Part shown: positions 19,216 to 27,475 of the stretch, piece by piece
Position numbering within the stretch: position 1 is the stretch's first letter
Layout of the letters: each line of letters opens with the position of its first letter
NCBI GenBank assembly: GCA_964403795.1
Contig: CAYOHP010000037.1
Span: 1 to 49,501, forward strand
Length of the DNA: 49,501 nucleotides
Origin: CAYOHP01 sp964403795 [NCBI: uncultured bacterium]
GTDB lineage: Bacteria > Muiribacteriota > UBA6191 > CAZXTJ01
Direction: 5' to 3'
The notes under the pieces: generated by a model
What the model was told of the DNA's origin: nothing
Database searches by the model: none
Seen by the model: only the letters and a program-made list of their open reading frames with translations
Made by a program: the position numbers and the translations under genes

Positions 19216-19401
19216 GGACTCCCTCCTTCCGGGGGTCGGATCCCGCACCGGTCCCACACTACCCCGATCGGGAATCCCGGTCCCCCCGGGGACCTCCAAT
19301 CAAGGGCCATGCCAAGTGGAATTCGGCCGGAGGGGGAGGCGGGCGTCATGCGTCCAGCGTGACGGGTGTCACCGACAGGACGCGTCCCGGGGCCCCGAGG
19401 A

Positions 19402-19812
19402 TCACCCGCTCGAAGCGATCACCTGGTAGCGGACGACCTCGTAGGGTGGGCTCACCATGGTGGACTCGCCCCGGAGCATGGCTGCCATGTGCTTCCCCCC
19501 CTGCTCCCTGGCGTTGGCCTTCCAGGTCTCGAGGTGCCCGGGGGTCTCCCACCGGGTCATGATCACGAACTCGTCGGGCGCCTCGCCCCGGAGCAGTTCG
19601 GCCTCCAGGAACCCCGGGTTACCGGCCAGCATGTTCCGCTGGGCGGTCCAGACCTTGGGCAGGACCTCGGCCTTCTCGGCGAAGACCCGGAACCGGATCA
19701 TGCTCACGCAGTGCCCGGCGGTGCGGGGCCGGAAGGGCAGGTCGAGCGCCGCCCGCATCCCCAGGATCCAGTAGACGAAGCGCTTCATCAGGCTCGGCTT
19801 GGCCGCGGCCAT
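19402..19812 (-). CDS. ABM-family (antibiotic biosynthesis monooxygenase fold) protein
   Basis: 136 residues. The central part (VSMIRFRVFAEKAEVLPKVW, then RNMLAGNPGFLEAELLRGE and FVIMTRWETPGHLETW) matches the dimeric alpha/beta ferredoxin-like ABM fold, which includes haem-degrading enzymes and small monooxygenases. The gene lies 22 bp downstream of ccsA, which would suit a haem-related role, but nothing in the sequence proves a reaction. ATG 19812 has an AAGGGAG site; an ATG at 19845 inside the ccsA end is the alternative. Confidence 0.65.
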   Translation of the reverse strand: MAAAKPSLMKRFVYWILGMRAALDLPFRPRTAGHCVSMIRFRVFAEKAEVLPKVWTAQRNMLAGNPGFLEAELLRGEAPDEFVIMTRWETPGHLETWKANAREQGGKHMAAMLRGESTMVSPPYEVVRYQVIASSG

Positions 19813-19834
19813 GGCCGGCTCCCTTCTGCCCACG

Positions 19835-20725
19835 TCAGCCGACATACCGGTGGACGCTGAAGTGCGAGGCGGGCAGGTACCCGAAGAGGAGGAGGGTGAA
19901 GACGATGGCCACCCCTCCTCCTACCACGAACCAGCTTGCCGGGCGCCCCTGCCATCCCCGGACCCTCCTGAGATGCAGGTAGACCACGAAGATCAGCCAG
20001 GAGACGAGCGCCCAGACCTCCTTGTTGTCCCAGGACCAGTAGTCGGCCCAGGCGTACCAGGCCCAGGCGGTGCCCAGTCCGAGGCCGATCGAGAGGAACG
20101 GGAAGGCCAGGCAGACGTTGCGGTAGGCGATCCGATCGAGCTCCCGGGCCGCCGCCTCGGAGACCAGCGATCCCGGTCCCGAAGGCCAGCTCGCCACCAG
20201 CTGGAGCACGGCCGCGAAGGCCGCCACCATGGCGGCTCCGTACCCGAACAGGTAGACCATCACGTGGGGGACGAAGAACACGCTCTGCAAGGCCGGAGGC
20301 AGGGAGAGTCCGTCATCGCCGTAGTAGCCGTGACCGGGACCGACGACCAGCGCCACCAGCGCCATGGAGAGGGCACCGAGGCCGCCTCCGATGGCCACCC
20401 GTCGCACTCCACCCTGGTGCAGGCGGTTGGTCACCACCACCGCGACCAGCGACAGGGCGGTGCAGAGGGCGCCGTAGAGGAGGACCTCGTACAAGGTCTG
20501 GAACGGGGCGTGCCCCACCTCCAGGGACCTCTCCCAGAGCGCTCCGCCCAGGATCGCGGCGGTGGCCATGCTGGTCGCCAGCCCGGTCAGGAGCGCCCCG
20601 CGCCCCGCCCCGTCCTCGGCCTGCGGCTCCCGGCTCCGCAGTGCCAGGGCAGTCGCCACCAGGAAGGCCAGGACCGAAGCGATCGAGACCCAGAGGGCCA
20701 GGATGCGGATGTTCTCGTAGGTCAC
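19835..20725 (-). CDS. ccsA: Cytochrome c biogenesis protein CcsA/ResC-like
   Basis: 296 residues with about eight hydrophobic helices. It carries the tryptophan-rich haem-handling motif WAWYAWADYWSWDNKE, with DNKE where most relatives have DPKE, and conserved His residues on either side (FVPHVMVY and ASHFSVH). With ResB it exports haem and ligates it to apocytochromes in System II maturation, matching the many c-type cytochromes nearby. The GTG start at 20725 overlaps the resB stop as GTGA, a coupled pair. Confidence 0.9.
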   Translation of the reverse strand: MTYENIRILALWVSIASVLAFLVATALALRSREPQAEDGAGRGALLTGLATSMATAAILGGALWERSLEVGHAPFQTLYEVLLYGALCTALSLVAVVVTNRLHQGGVRRVAIGGGLGALSMALVALVVGPGHGYYGDDGLSLPPALQSVFFVPHVMVYLFGYGAAMVAAFAAVLQLVASWPSGPGSLVSEAAARELDRIAYRNVCLAFPFLSIGLGLGTAWAWYAWADYWSWDNKEVWALVSWLIFVVYLHLRRVRGWQGRPASWFVVGGGVAIVFTLLLFGYLPASHFSVHRYVG

Positions 20726-23076
20726 GACTCGCCTCCTTCGCTCCGGGCCTCCCCGGCCCGCAGCGGATCGATCCAGAATGCCCAGGCAACCCCGAGGCAG
20801 GAGAACAGGAGCCCCAACGCCACCAGCGGCCAACCGGGGTCGTAGACCAGGCGGAGACCCGAGAAGTCGGGCTCCTCGGCCCGGGCATCGGACTGGTAGA
20901 AGGTCCACCCCATGAAGTCCATCGGGTGGTTCACCTTCACCACCCGGGTCCGGCTCTCGCCCCCGCTCGCCACCGTGACGGTCGAGCGCCACTCCGCGAC
21001 GTCGTTGGCGTCCGAGCCGTACACCACGGTCAGGCGCCCGTCGCTCCAGGTCCCGAGCTCCGGCTCATCGGCGATCAGCCAGCGCTCCTCGGCCTTGGTC
21101 CCCACGGTGACCCGCACCCGCAGGGCGTCCCGGGTCTCGGGCTCGTGGGCGTGTCCATCCCCGGATCCGTGGCCATGTCCCTCGGCATGCCCGTGGTCGT
21201 GTCCATCGCCGGGACCGTGGGCGCCCCCATGGCCGCCCCCGGTCGCCCGGCTCGAACCCGAGCCAGCAGGCTGTCTGGGCGGTGCAGGCGGCAGGACCGG
21301 TACCTGGGCGGGGGCGGAGACCTGGGGTGCGACCACCGTCTCCCACTCGGCCCGGGGCACGAACTGCTCGAGGCGTACCGCCCCGCCGCCGTCGAGCGAG
21401 GCCAGCACCGCGCCCACGTCGATGGGCTGCAGGGTGGACCGACCATCGCTCCCGGTCCGGACCACCTCGATCCCCTCGGGGCGGGCCACCAGCCGGATCA
21501 CCCGGTCCGGTGCGATCCGGGGATCGGAGTAGCGATACCGGATCCGGACCTCGGGATGCGGGGGCGGATGCAGCCGGTCGAAGTCCAGCCAGGCGAAGAC
21601 CCAGCGCTTCTTCGGCTCCTCGCCCGCCTTGGCCACCAGGAGCTCGACGGCCGGGTTCCGGACCGGTTGCTCGCCGAGCTCCATGCCGCGGGAAGCGAAG
21701 TCCCGGACCACGCTCCGGACCTCGAAACTCCGTCCCGCGTACTCGAACTTCCGTCCCGCCATCACCGGCTCGTCCGCCTCGGTCGCCCCCTCGGAGGAGA
21801 GCCGCAGCGAGCCCCATGCGTCGGGTGCCATCGGCCCCAGCTCGAGGTCCTCGTAGCGGTGGAAGGTGACGAGCACGCCGCTCTCGGCGTCGTGGAGCAC
21901 CGCCTGCTCGGGGGGATCGGTGAACAGCCATCCCGAGGGACCGGGACCGGCTCCCCGCTGGAGGTCGATCCGCACCGCCGGCTTGAAGGGAGCATCGGAG
22001 CGGTTCACGATCCGGGCCTCCGCCCGGGCCCGGGCCAGGTGTTCGAGCACCTCGACCCGGTACTTTCCGCCGTCCAGGGCGAAGCGGGAACCGATCCGGG
22101 TCTCCAGCTTGGCCTGCAAGGTCTCTTCGCCCTCGAGTGCCGCGACCAGGCGCTTCCTGTACTCGGTGGCGAACTCCGCCAGGGTGACCCGGAAGGGGAG
22201 CTTCACCTCCTCGCCATCAGGCCCCAGGGCGGCCTCCGACCACTGGCCCACCCGCATCGGGAGGTACAGGCGCCGGGAGGTCCAGCGACTGAGGCCGAAG
22301 CCCGCCACCAGGAGGACGAAACCCACGTGGGTCACCAGGAAGCTCCCCTTGGTGCGCCGCCGCGTGTGCTTCGCGGTCCCCGCCATCAGCGAAGCCACCA
22401 GCAGGAACATCAGGGTCGCGAACCAGCCGCTCCGATAGGTATCCGAGAGTCCGGTCGCCCCGCAGAAGCGGTAGAGGGCACGGAACCAGGCGTCGTGGCG
22501 TTCCGCGAACTCCTTCCCCTGGACCTGTTGGCGCTCGATCTCGCGACCCTTGCGGGCATCCTTGGCCCGGGCGGCTCCGAGCTCGGGACCGAAGGCCGCC
22601 AGGAGCTTGTCGCTCTCTGCCGGATCGCCGCCGCCCCCACCCCTGCGGGGCCGGAGCAGGGAGAGCACGAAGCTCGCCTCGGCCTCGCGGAACGCCTGGT
22701 AGGCCTGTTCGCCCTTCAGGCCCCGGGCCTCGAGATCGCTGGCCTGGAGGACGAGCGAGGCCGCGACGCAGACCGCTGCGAAGGCGGCCAGCACGGTCGA
22801 GGCGGTCTCGACGGTGCCGAGGGACTCCCAGAGGGCCCGGCGATGGCGAGCCACCAGACCGAGCGCCAGGACGCTGCCCGCGACCAAGAGACCGCCGGCC
22901 ACCCCGGCCCAGGAGCCTCCGCCTCGGGCCTGCACCAGGAGGGTCTCTCCCAGCCAGGCCAGGAACACCGCGCCCCCGACCAGCCGGAGCGATGCCCCGA
23001 GCCGACCACGGGTCCCGGATCCGGCTGCCCGGTCCTTGACCGATCCCGACTGTTCCCGATCCTTCTCGTGTTGCAT
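20722..23076 (-). CDS. resB: Cytochrome c biogenesis protein ResB-like, with His-rich insert
   Basis: 784 residues, long for the family. Hydrophobic helices lie near 30-90, 110-125, 240-260 and 290-310, a large periplasmic region follows, and a final helix near 755-775 precedes the C-terminus, matching the ResB/Ccs1 layout. NHPMDFMGWTFYQSD near the C-terminus is a typical ResB signature. Unusual is a Gly/His-rich insert at about 610-645 with nine histidines in a repeated GH/GHDH pattern, probably metal- or haem-binding. Coupled to ccsA. ATG 23076 starts just before the first hydrophobic region; the ribosome site is weak. Confidence 0.88.
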   Translation of the reverse strand: MQHEKDREQSGSVKDRAAGSGTRGRLGASLRLVGGAVFLAWLGETLLVQARGGGSWAGVAGGLLVAGSVLALGLVARHRRALWESLGTVETASTVLAAFAAVCVAASLVLQASDLEARGLKGEQAYQAFREAEASFVLSLLRPRRGGGGGDPAESDKLLAAFGPELGAARAKDARKGREIERQQVQGKEFAERHDAWFRALYRFCGATGLSDTYRSGWFATLMFLLVASLMAGTAKHTRRRTKGSFLVTHVGFVLLVAGFGLSRWTSRRLYLPMRVGQWSEAALGPDGEEVKLPFRVTLAEFATEYRKRLVAALEGEETLQAKLETRIGSRFALDGGKYRVEVLEHLARARAEARIVNRSDAPFKPAVRIDLQRGAGPGPSGWLFTDPPEQAVLHDAESGVLVTFHRYEDLELGPMAPDAWGSLRLSSEGATEADEPVMAGRKFEYAGRSFEVRSVVRDFASRGMELGEQPVRNPAVELLVAKAGEEPKKRWVFAWLDFDRLHPPPHPEVRIRYRYSDPRIAPDRVIRLVARPEGIEVVRTGSDGRSTLQPIDVGAVLASLDGGGAVRLEQFVPRAEWETVVAPQVSAPAQVPVLPPAPPRQPAGSGSSRATGGGHGGAHGPGDGHDHGHAEGHGHGSGDGHAHEPETRDALRVRVTVGTKAEERWLIADEPELGTWSDGRLTVVYGSDANDVAEWRSTVTVASGGESRTRVVKVNHPMDFMGWTFYQSDARAEEPDFSGLRLVYDPGWPLVALGLLFSCLGVAWAFWIDPLRAGEARSEGGES

Positions 23077-23123
23077 GGCGACCTCGCGATGACCCCCCCG
23101 AGGGGTACCGATCCGGAAGCAAA

Positions 23124-23138
23124 GCAATCCGCCTGCCA
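23124..23138 (-). promoter_or_regulatory. Sigma-54 type promoter of resB-ccsA
   Basis: On the minus strand: TGGCAGGCGGATTGC. GG and GC are 10 bp apart, and the core shares GCGGATTGC with the sites at 18751 and 23931. It is 48 bp before the ATG at 23076. Confidence 0.75.
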
Positions 23139-23233
23139 GATCCGGACGCGCCTCGCGCCCGAGGTTCGAGAGGCCACCCAAGGGGTTCCCCGAGGGCTAC
23201 CCGGCCGATCCGATACCTCCGTCACGTCGTCAC

Positions 23234-23249
23234 CGTCACCCCGGTGACG
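23234..23249. repeat. Perfect inverted repeat, possible operator
   Basis: CGTCACC, two bases, then GGTGACG. It lies about 160 bp upstream of resB and 370 bp past the dihaem cytochrome start. A regulator site or a hairpin is possible; there is no T-run. Confidence 0.35.
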
Positions 23250-23447
23250 AATCCGACACTGGGGGCGTGTCACGGAAGTCGGCCCGGAGAGCAGGGAGCA
23301 ACGCGACACCCCCCGTCGTCGCCACGACCCGGGTGTGCCGCATGCACTCCCATGACCGGGGACCACGGAGGGTGTCGAAGCAGCCCGGGCGTCGAAGGAG
23401 CCCGAGCGATGGGTGCGAACCCTCGGGACGGAGCCGGAGTCGGTCTC

Positions 23448-23864
23448 TCAGTTCCCTTCGGCGTCACCGCCTGCGCCCTCGGGCTGGTTGGGCACCTTCT
23501 GGGCGCCCTTGTGGCACGAGTAGCAGGTCATGGGGCCGTTCTTCAACGACGGCTGCATGACCTTGTTGACCTCCGCCATGAGCTTCACCATGTCCTGGGA
23601 GATCTTCTTCAGGTCGGTATCGTCGAGCTCCGGCTGCTTCAGGTTCTTGTGGCAGGCGACGCACTTCACGCCCAGCGCCTGGTTCCACTCCTTCATCACC
23701 TTGGCGATGTCCTTCTTGGTGCTGTTGGCGGGCAGAACCTTGAGGTTCTTCCCGTCCCCGGCAGGTGCCCCTTGGGCCGAGGCCTGATCCACCCCGGGTC
23801 CCATCGACACCGCGAGGGCGAAGGCTCCCAGGAGTCCGGTCACGAGGTTCGCGCGCTTGGCCAT
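23448..23864 (-). CDS. Small dihaem cytochrome c, reaction-centre cytochrome subunit-like
   Basis: 138 residues: signal peptide (about 1-31), then VLPANSTKKDIAKVMKEWNQALGVKCVACH and a second haem motif CYSCH. CXXCH motifs are at 68-72 and 114-118. The pattern before the first haem (LP-x-N-x-T-K-x-x-I-x-x-VM) resembles the CytoC_RC family, named from photosynthetic reaction centres but common as short periplasmic carriers in non-phototrophs. It probably carries electrons from the NrfD complex encoded upstream. It has its own sigma-54 element at 23931. ATG 23864 has an AAGGGA site. Confidence 0.83.
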   Translation of the reverse strand: MAKRANLVTGLLGAFALAVSMGPGVDQASAQGAPAGDGKNLKVLPANSTKKDIAKVMKEWNQALGVKCVACHKNLKQPELDDTDLKKISQDMVKLMAEVNKVMQPSLKNGPMTCYSCHKGAQKVPNQPEGAGGDAEGN

Positions 23865-23930
23865 GGCCAGTCCCTTCAGGTCCGAGGGGTCGGGTGGTGC
23901 TCCCGGGTCCGCCCCTCGTGGACATCCGAT

Positions 23931-23945
23931 GCAATCCGCGTGCCA
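23931..23945 (-). promoter_or_regulatory. Sigma-54 type promoter of the dihaem cytochrome
   Basis: On the minus strand: TGGCACGCGGATTGC, identical over all 15 bases to the element at 18751. It sits in the short gap after the NrfD-like gene, 67 bp before the ATG at 23864. Confidence 0.78.
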
Positions 23946-23964
23946 CGGGTTTCCGTGCGCAGAC

Positions 23965-25194
23965 TCACGCTGGGGCACCAGAGGTCGGCTCCGGTGCCGC
24001 CCCCTCCTCCAGGATCCCGAGCGAGAGCTTCACCAGGATCGTGAAGAGGAGGAACCCGATCCCGAAGATCCCGGCCGCCACCCGGAGTTCGTGGAGATTG
24101 GGTGCGTAGTGGTAGACCTGTCCCAGGGTGTCGGGGGTATAGCCGGGGATGATCAGGGCGATCCCCTTCTCGATGTAGACCGAGGCGTAGATCATCACGC
24201 AGCCCAGGTTCATGGTGTAGGGGTTCTTCCGGGTGGAAGGCACCACGAACAGCAGGAAGGAAGCGATCGCGAGGATCACCGAGGCCCAGCCGTAGACCGC
24301 GATCGAGGAGGAGTGGATCGGCGAGGTCCCGAACAGGTACTCGAAGTGCACCAGGTGGTGGGTGTGCGAGTAGTACTCCTTGAAGAGTTCCGCCCCCAGC
24401 AGGAAGAGGTTGAAGCCCATGGCGTAGGCCATGAGCTCGGCGATCTTCTGGATGGCCTCGTCCCGGATCTCGAAGCGGCTGACCCGGCGCAGGACCTGGA
24501 ACAGGATCACCAGCACCGCGGGGCCCGAACAGAAGGCCGAGGCCAGGAAGCGAGGCGCCAGGATCGCCGAGTTCCAGTAGGGACGGCTCGCCATGCCGTT
24601 GTAGAGGAAGGCCGTCACGGTGTGGATCCCGATGGCGGCCGGGATCGAGAGGAGCACCAGCGGGACGATCAGGTGGTGGTTGTAGTCCCGCTTCTGCTGG
24701 GCGCAGTAGAGGAGGTGCCCCACCACGACGGTGTTCAGGACCAGGTAGGCGTTCAGGACCAGGGCGTCCCAGGCCAAGAGGGACGAGGGGAAGTTCGGGG
24801 TCCCCAGGAACGGGAGCATGTGCCAGACCCGCTCGGGACGGCCCACGTCGACCAGCACGAAACACAGGCACATGGCGATCGAGGCGATCGCCAGGAACTC
24901 CCCGTAGATGACGACCTCGCGGATCGGCTTCCACTCGTAGATGTAGGCCGGGATCACCAGCATGATGCCGGCCGCGGCCACCCCTACCAGGAAGGTGAAG
25001 TTCCCGATGAAGAACCCCCACGACACGGAGTCCCGCATGCGGGTGGCGATCAGGCCCACCTCGAGCTGGTGCAGGTAGGCCGGGGCCGCCTGGAGGATCA
25101 GGACCAGCAGGAACGACATCCACAGCCAGTAGCTCCGGCCGCCCCGGAAGACCAACCGGACCGACGCCCTCAGGAATGCGACGAGACCCGCCAC
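23965..25194 (-). CDS. NrfD/DmsC-like integral membrane quinol-interacting subunit
   Basis: 409 residues, almost entirely hydrophobic, with about ten membrane helices. The size and pattern match the NrfD/PsrC family, which exchanges electrons between quinol and an Fe-S subunit. The Fe-S gene is immediately upstream, with 10 bp between its stop and this GTG start, which has a GAGGGAG site. In combination with a multihaem cytochrome this resembles the Cbc, Qrc or Hmc type quinol:cytochrome modules. No catalytic molybdenum subunit is encoded nearby, so a terminal reductase of the DmsA type is not supported. Confidence 0.88.
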   Translation of the reverse strand: MAGLVAFLRASVRLVFRGGRSYWLWMSFLLVLILQAAPAYLHQLEVGLIATRMRDSVSWGFFIGNFTFLVGVAAAGIMLVIPAYIYEWKPIREVVIYGEFLAIASIAMCLCFVLVDVGRPERVWHMLPFLGTPNFPSSLLAWDALVLNAYLVLNTVVVGHLLYCAQQKRDYNHHLIVPLVLLSIPAAIGIHTVTAFLYNGMASRPYWNSAILAPRFLASAFCSGPAVLVILFQVLRRVSRFEIRDEAIQKIAELMAYAMGFNLFLLGAELFKEYYSHTHHLVHFEYLFGTSPIHSSSIAVYGWASVILAIASFLLFVVPSTRKNPYTMNLGCVMIYASVYIEKGIALIIPGYTPDTLGQVYHYAPNLHELRVAAGIFGIGFLLFTILVKLSLGILEEGAAPEPTSGAPA

Positions 25195-25204
25195 GACCGC
25201 TCCC

Positions 25205-26209
25205 TCACAGCCCGAAGTAGTAGTAGAACTTGGGACTGGTGTTGAGTTCTTCCTTGAACACGAAGACCCGCTTGTTCTCCAGGATGTAGCGGACCTCGCT
25301 GGCCGGATCGAGGAGGTTCCCGAACTTCCTCGCACCCACCGGGCAGACCTCGACACAGGCCGGGTACTGGCCGTTGCGCACCCGCTGGAGGCAGAAGGTG
25401 CACTTCTCGACGACACCGCGGGGACGAGGTCGATTACCCAGGTACTCGGTCTTCGGGTTCACCGCGTCCTTGGGATCACCGGGATCCGGGATCCGCGGTT
25501 CGGTCCAGTTGAAGTGTCGGGCCCCGTAGGGGCAGGCCGTCATGCAGCAGCGGCACCCGATGCACCAGTCGTAGTCGATGACCACGATGCCGTCCTGGTC
25601 CTGCCAGGTGGCGTTCACGGGGCAGACCTTGACGCAGGGCGGATTGCGGCACTGCTGGCAGGCGACCGGGAGGTAGAACTTGTCCTTCTCGGGGACCGAT
25701 TCCGGGTTGTAGTAGAGGTCGGCGTGCAGCAGGTCGACCCCGGTCGCCTTGTCCATGGAGAGCACGCTGATCCACTGGATCCGCGGATCCCGGGACTGGT
25801 TGTTCTCGGTCACGCAGGCATGCACGCAGCGGCGGCACCCCACGCACCGGGAGACGTCCAGCGCGTACCCGAACTGCACGCCCTCGGCCGGAGGAGTGGC
25901 CCCGACCGTGAAGGGCTGGCCGTAGGTCCGCTGGTACTCGCCGGCCTTCCTGGCCAGGACCTCGGCCAGGTCTTCCTTGGTGAGCTCGTGGAAGTGCTTC
26001 AGCACCTGCCGTTCGAGGAGCCCGCCGGGGACCGTGCACCCCGGGGTGGCCGCCACCGCGGCCAGGGCCACCAGGCCCTTCAGGGCCTCCCGCCGCGACA
26101 TGACCAGCTCGGACCCGGGCTCCCCGGGCACCAGGTCGTCCTCGCGGGGCGAACCGGAGCCCGGCCCGCCACCGCATCCGCTCCCGGAACCGCAGCCGTC
26201 ATGCGCCAT
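25205..26209 (-). CDS. Periplasmic four-cluster Fe-S protein with Tat-type lipoprotein signal
   Basis: 334 residues. Four cysteine sets are visible: CVGCRRCVHAC (122-132), CQQCRNPPCVKVCP, CIGCRCCMTACP and CTFCLQRV with CVEVCP, so four [4Fe-4S] clusters as in DmsB/NrfC/HybA. A twin-arginine motif SRREALK (38-44) is followed by a hydrophobic stretch and a lipobox-like ATPGC (Cys58), suggesting Tat export and membrane anchoring. A Gly/Cys-rich 36-residue leader precedes the Tat motif; a start at 26101 would remove it, but 26209 has the GAGGTGA ribosome site and lies 3 bp after the previous stop. It would pass electrons between the NrfD-like subunit and the tetrahaem cytochrome. Confidence 0.9.
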   Translation of the reverse strand: MAHDGCGSGSGCGGGPGSGSPREDDLVPGEPGSELVMSRREALKGLVALAAVAATPGCTVPGGLLERQVLKHFHELTKEDLAEVLARKAGEYQRTYGQPFTVGATPPAEGVQFGYALDVSRCVGCRRCVHACVTENNQSRDPRIQWISVLSMDKATGVDLLHADLYYNPESVPEKDKFYLPVACQQCRNPPCVKVCPVNATWQDQDGIVVIDYDWCIGCRCCMTACPYGARHFNWTEPRIPDPGDPKDAVNPKTEYLGNRPRPRGVVEKCTFCLQRVRNGQYPACVEVCPVGARKFGNLLDPASEVRYILENKRVFVFKEELNTSPKFYYYFGL

Positions 26210-26212
26210 GGC

Positions 26213-26782
26213 TCACCTCACGTCCTCGGGCCGCTGGGGAGGCGCCTTGGGTGGGAGCGGCTTGAACTTCGGCGAGTGCGGGTTGTGGCAGTGCACGCAG
26301 AGCAGGTACTGCTTGGGGCCGTTCCACGACCCGGTCCGCTTGCCGTGGTCCCCGGCCTTCCAGTCCCGGAGGGTCGGCCCGTGGCACTGGCCGCACAACC
26401 GCCAGGATTCGGTGAAGGGGATCGGCGACCCGTCGGCCCGCCGGAGCTGGTCCCGGTTCTTGGCGTCGTGGCAGTCGAGGCACCAGCGGTTCTCGGCGTC
26501 GTGCTCGAACACGATCTCCTCGTGGTACCCCTCGAGCTTCCTCCGCTTGGTGTCGACGTTCTCGCCGTCGTGGCAGTCGGAGCAGGGGTAGATCCCCTCC
26601 GAGAACGGGGGCGGTGGGACCGCGATCAACTCGGCCTGGCTCCCGGCTGCCGCCGGAGGGTGCCCGGGCGGCGCAGGTTTCGGCTCGGGAGAGGCTTGCA
26701 AGCCGGCGACCCCGGCGAGCACGAGCGCCAGGACCAGCCTCCGCACGATGCGGCCCTGGCCGCGACCCGCACCGGGATTCAC
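26213..26782 (-). CDS. Tetrahaem periplasmic cytochrome c
   Basis: 189 residues with an uncleaved-anchor or signal segment (about 12-30), a Pro-rich linker, then four CXXCH motifs: CSDCH (67-71), CLDCH (101-105), CGQCH (130-134) and CVHCH (162-166). Other His residues between the motifs could supply the second axial ligands. First gene of an operon with the Fe-S and NrfD-like subunits; likely the cytochrome arm of a quinol-oxidising complex. The GTG at 26782 was chosen because a GGGAGGAG ribosome site lies just upstream; an upstream in-frame ATG lacks one. Confidence 0.87.
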   Translation of the reverse strand: MNPGAGRGQGRIVRRLVLALVLAGVAGLQASPEPKPAPPGHPPAAAGSQAELIAVPPPPFSEGIYPCSDCHDGENVDTKRRKLEGYHEEIVFEHDAENRWCLDCHDAKNRDQLRRADGSPIPFTESWRLCGQCHGPTLRDWKAGDHGKRTGSWNGPKQYLLCVHCHNPHSPKFKPLPPKAPPQRPEDVR

Positions 26783-26831
26783 GCCTGCTCCTCCCGTGTC
26801 ATGAAGCATCGATCTCACGAGGGGAAGGCAG

Positions 26832-26846
26832 GCAAGACCGGTGCCA
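26832..26846 (-). promoter_or_regulatory. Sigma-54 type promoter of the tetrahaem/Fe-S/NrfD operon
   Basis: On the minus strand: TGGCACCGGTCTTGC, with GG and GC 10 bp apart. It is 50 bp upstream of the GTG at 26782. Confidence 0.78.
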
Positions 26847-26947
26847 GGCGATCCGGGATTCCCCGGCCGCGAGCCGCGACCCGCACCGGATCCAGGTTCT
26901 CGGTGCGGAATCTCCTCCTGGCAAGCCCCCCGGGTGCGGCCCTTGGC

Positions 26948-26963
26948 TTCCTCCCGGCGGGAG
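26948..26963. promoter_or_regulatory. Candidate activator-binding palindrome
   Basis: TTCCTCCCGGCGGGAG is a variant of the palindrome at 18808 (13 of 16 bases equal) with a perfect CTCCC-GGC-GGGAG core. It lies about 100 bp upstream of the -24 element of the tetrahaem operon. Confidence 0.45.
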
Positions 26964-27041
26964 CCGTTTCCTGAATCCGGGAATCCCGTCGAGGCTCCAC
27001 CGGAGCCTCTCGGACCTGCGAAGCCAGCCGGGGAAATCCCC

Positions 27042-27401
27042 TCAGGCTCTCAGGGCCCGGGCCGCCTTCAGGCACTCCTCGAAGCCGGGGTGCAGGTTCA
27101 GGCGGCCCTGGAGCTTGAGCAACCGGAAGATCTCACCGAGCTCCCTGGAGACCGCGATCAACAGTCGTCCGCCCCGTCCCGCCAGGGTCTGGTGCGCTCC
27201 CAGGATCGGGGGCAGAGCCATCGAGGGGATGTAGGGGCAGCTCGTCATGTCGAGGAGCACGAACTTCTCGGCGGTCCCACCGGCCGCGACCAGCTCCTTC
27301 TCCATGCGCTCGATGTCGGCGATCCGCAGCTGGCCCGCGATCCGGACCAGGGGAAAGCCCTCGGCCTTCCCCCGCTCGATCTCGGCTCCGTTGCCAGGCA
27401 C
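27042..27401 (-). CDS. STAS-domain protein (anti-sigma-factor antagonist-like)
   Basis: 119 residues forming one STAS fold: strand FPLVRIAGQLRIADIE, then FVLLDMTSCPYIPSMALPPI, where the Ser in PSM corresponds to the usual phosphorylated position, followed by RGGRLLIAVS. Such proteins bind or release anti-sigma factors, or serve as modules of larger signalling complexes; no matching kinase or sigma factor is nearby. The GTG start at 27401 follows a GGAGG site at good spacing. An ATG at 27464 would leave only 11 bp to the divergent gene. Confidence 0.75.
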   Translation of the reverse strand: MPGNGAEIERGKAEGFPLVRIAGQLRIADIERMEKELVAAGGTAEKFVLLDMTSCPYIPSMALPPILGAHQTLAGRGGRLLIAVSRELGEIFRLLKLQGRLNLHPGFEECLKAARALRA

Positions 27402-27475
27402 CAACGCTCGCCTCCGCACCGTCGGCCGGGATCCGGCGAGCCGGGCCTGTACCGACGCCCGCATGGTGACATACC

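Larger units (their letters stand above)
23077..23447. other. Intergenic region upstream of resB
   Basis: 371 bp without a credible gene. It contains the resB sigma-54 element at 23124-23138 and a perfect inverted repeat CGTCACC-CC-GGTGACG at 23234-23249. I see no clear copy of the TTCCC-N6-GGGAA palindrome here. Confidence 0.6.

Noticed and set aside
19300-19314. TGGCATGGCCCTTGA upstream of the single-domain receiver gene
   Set aside because: It has the right spacing but the essential -12 GC is GA, so it was not called as a sigma-54 promoter.
21142-21246. GH-rich repeat considered as a possible tandem-repeat DNA element
   Set aside because: It keeps frame inside resB and encodes the His-rich insert, so it is better explained as protein sequence.
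20641-23247. 868-codon plus-strand frame across resB and ccsA
   Set aside because: ResB and CcsA signatures lie on the minus strand; the plus frame reads as charged low-complexity sequence.
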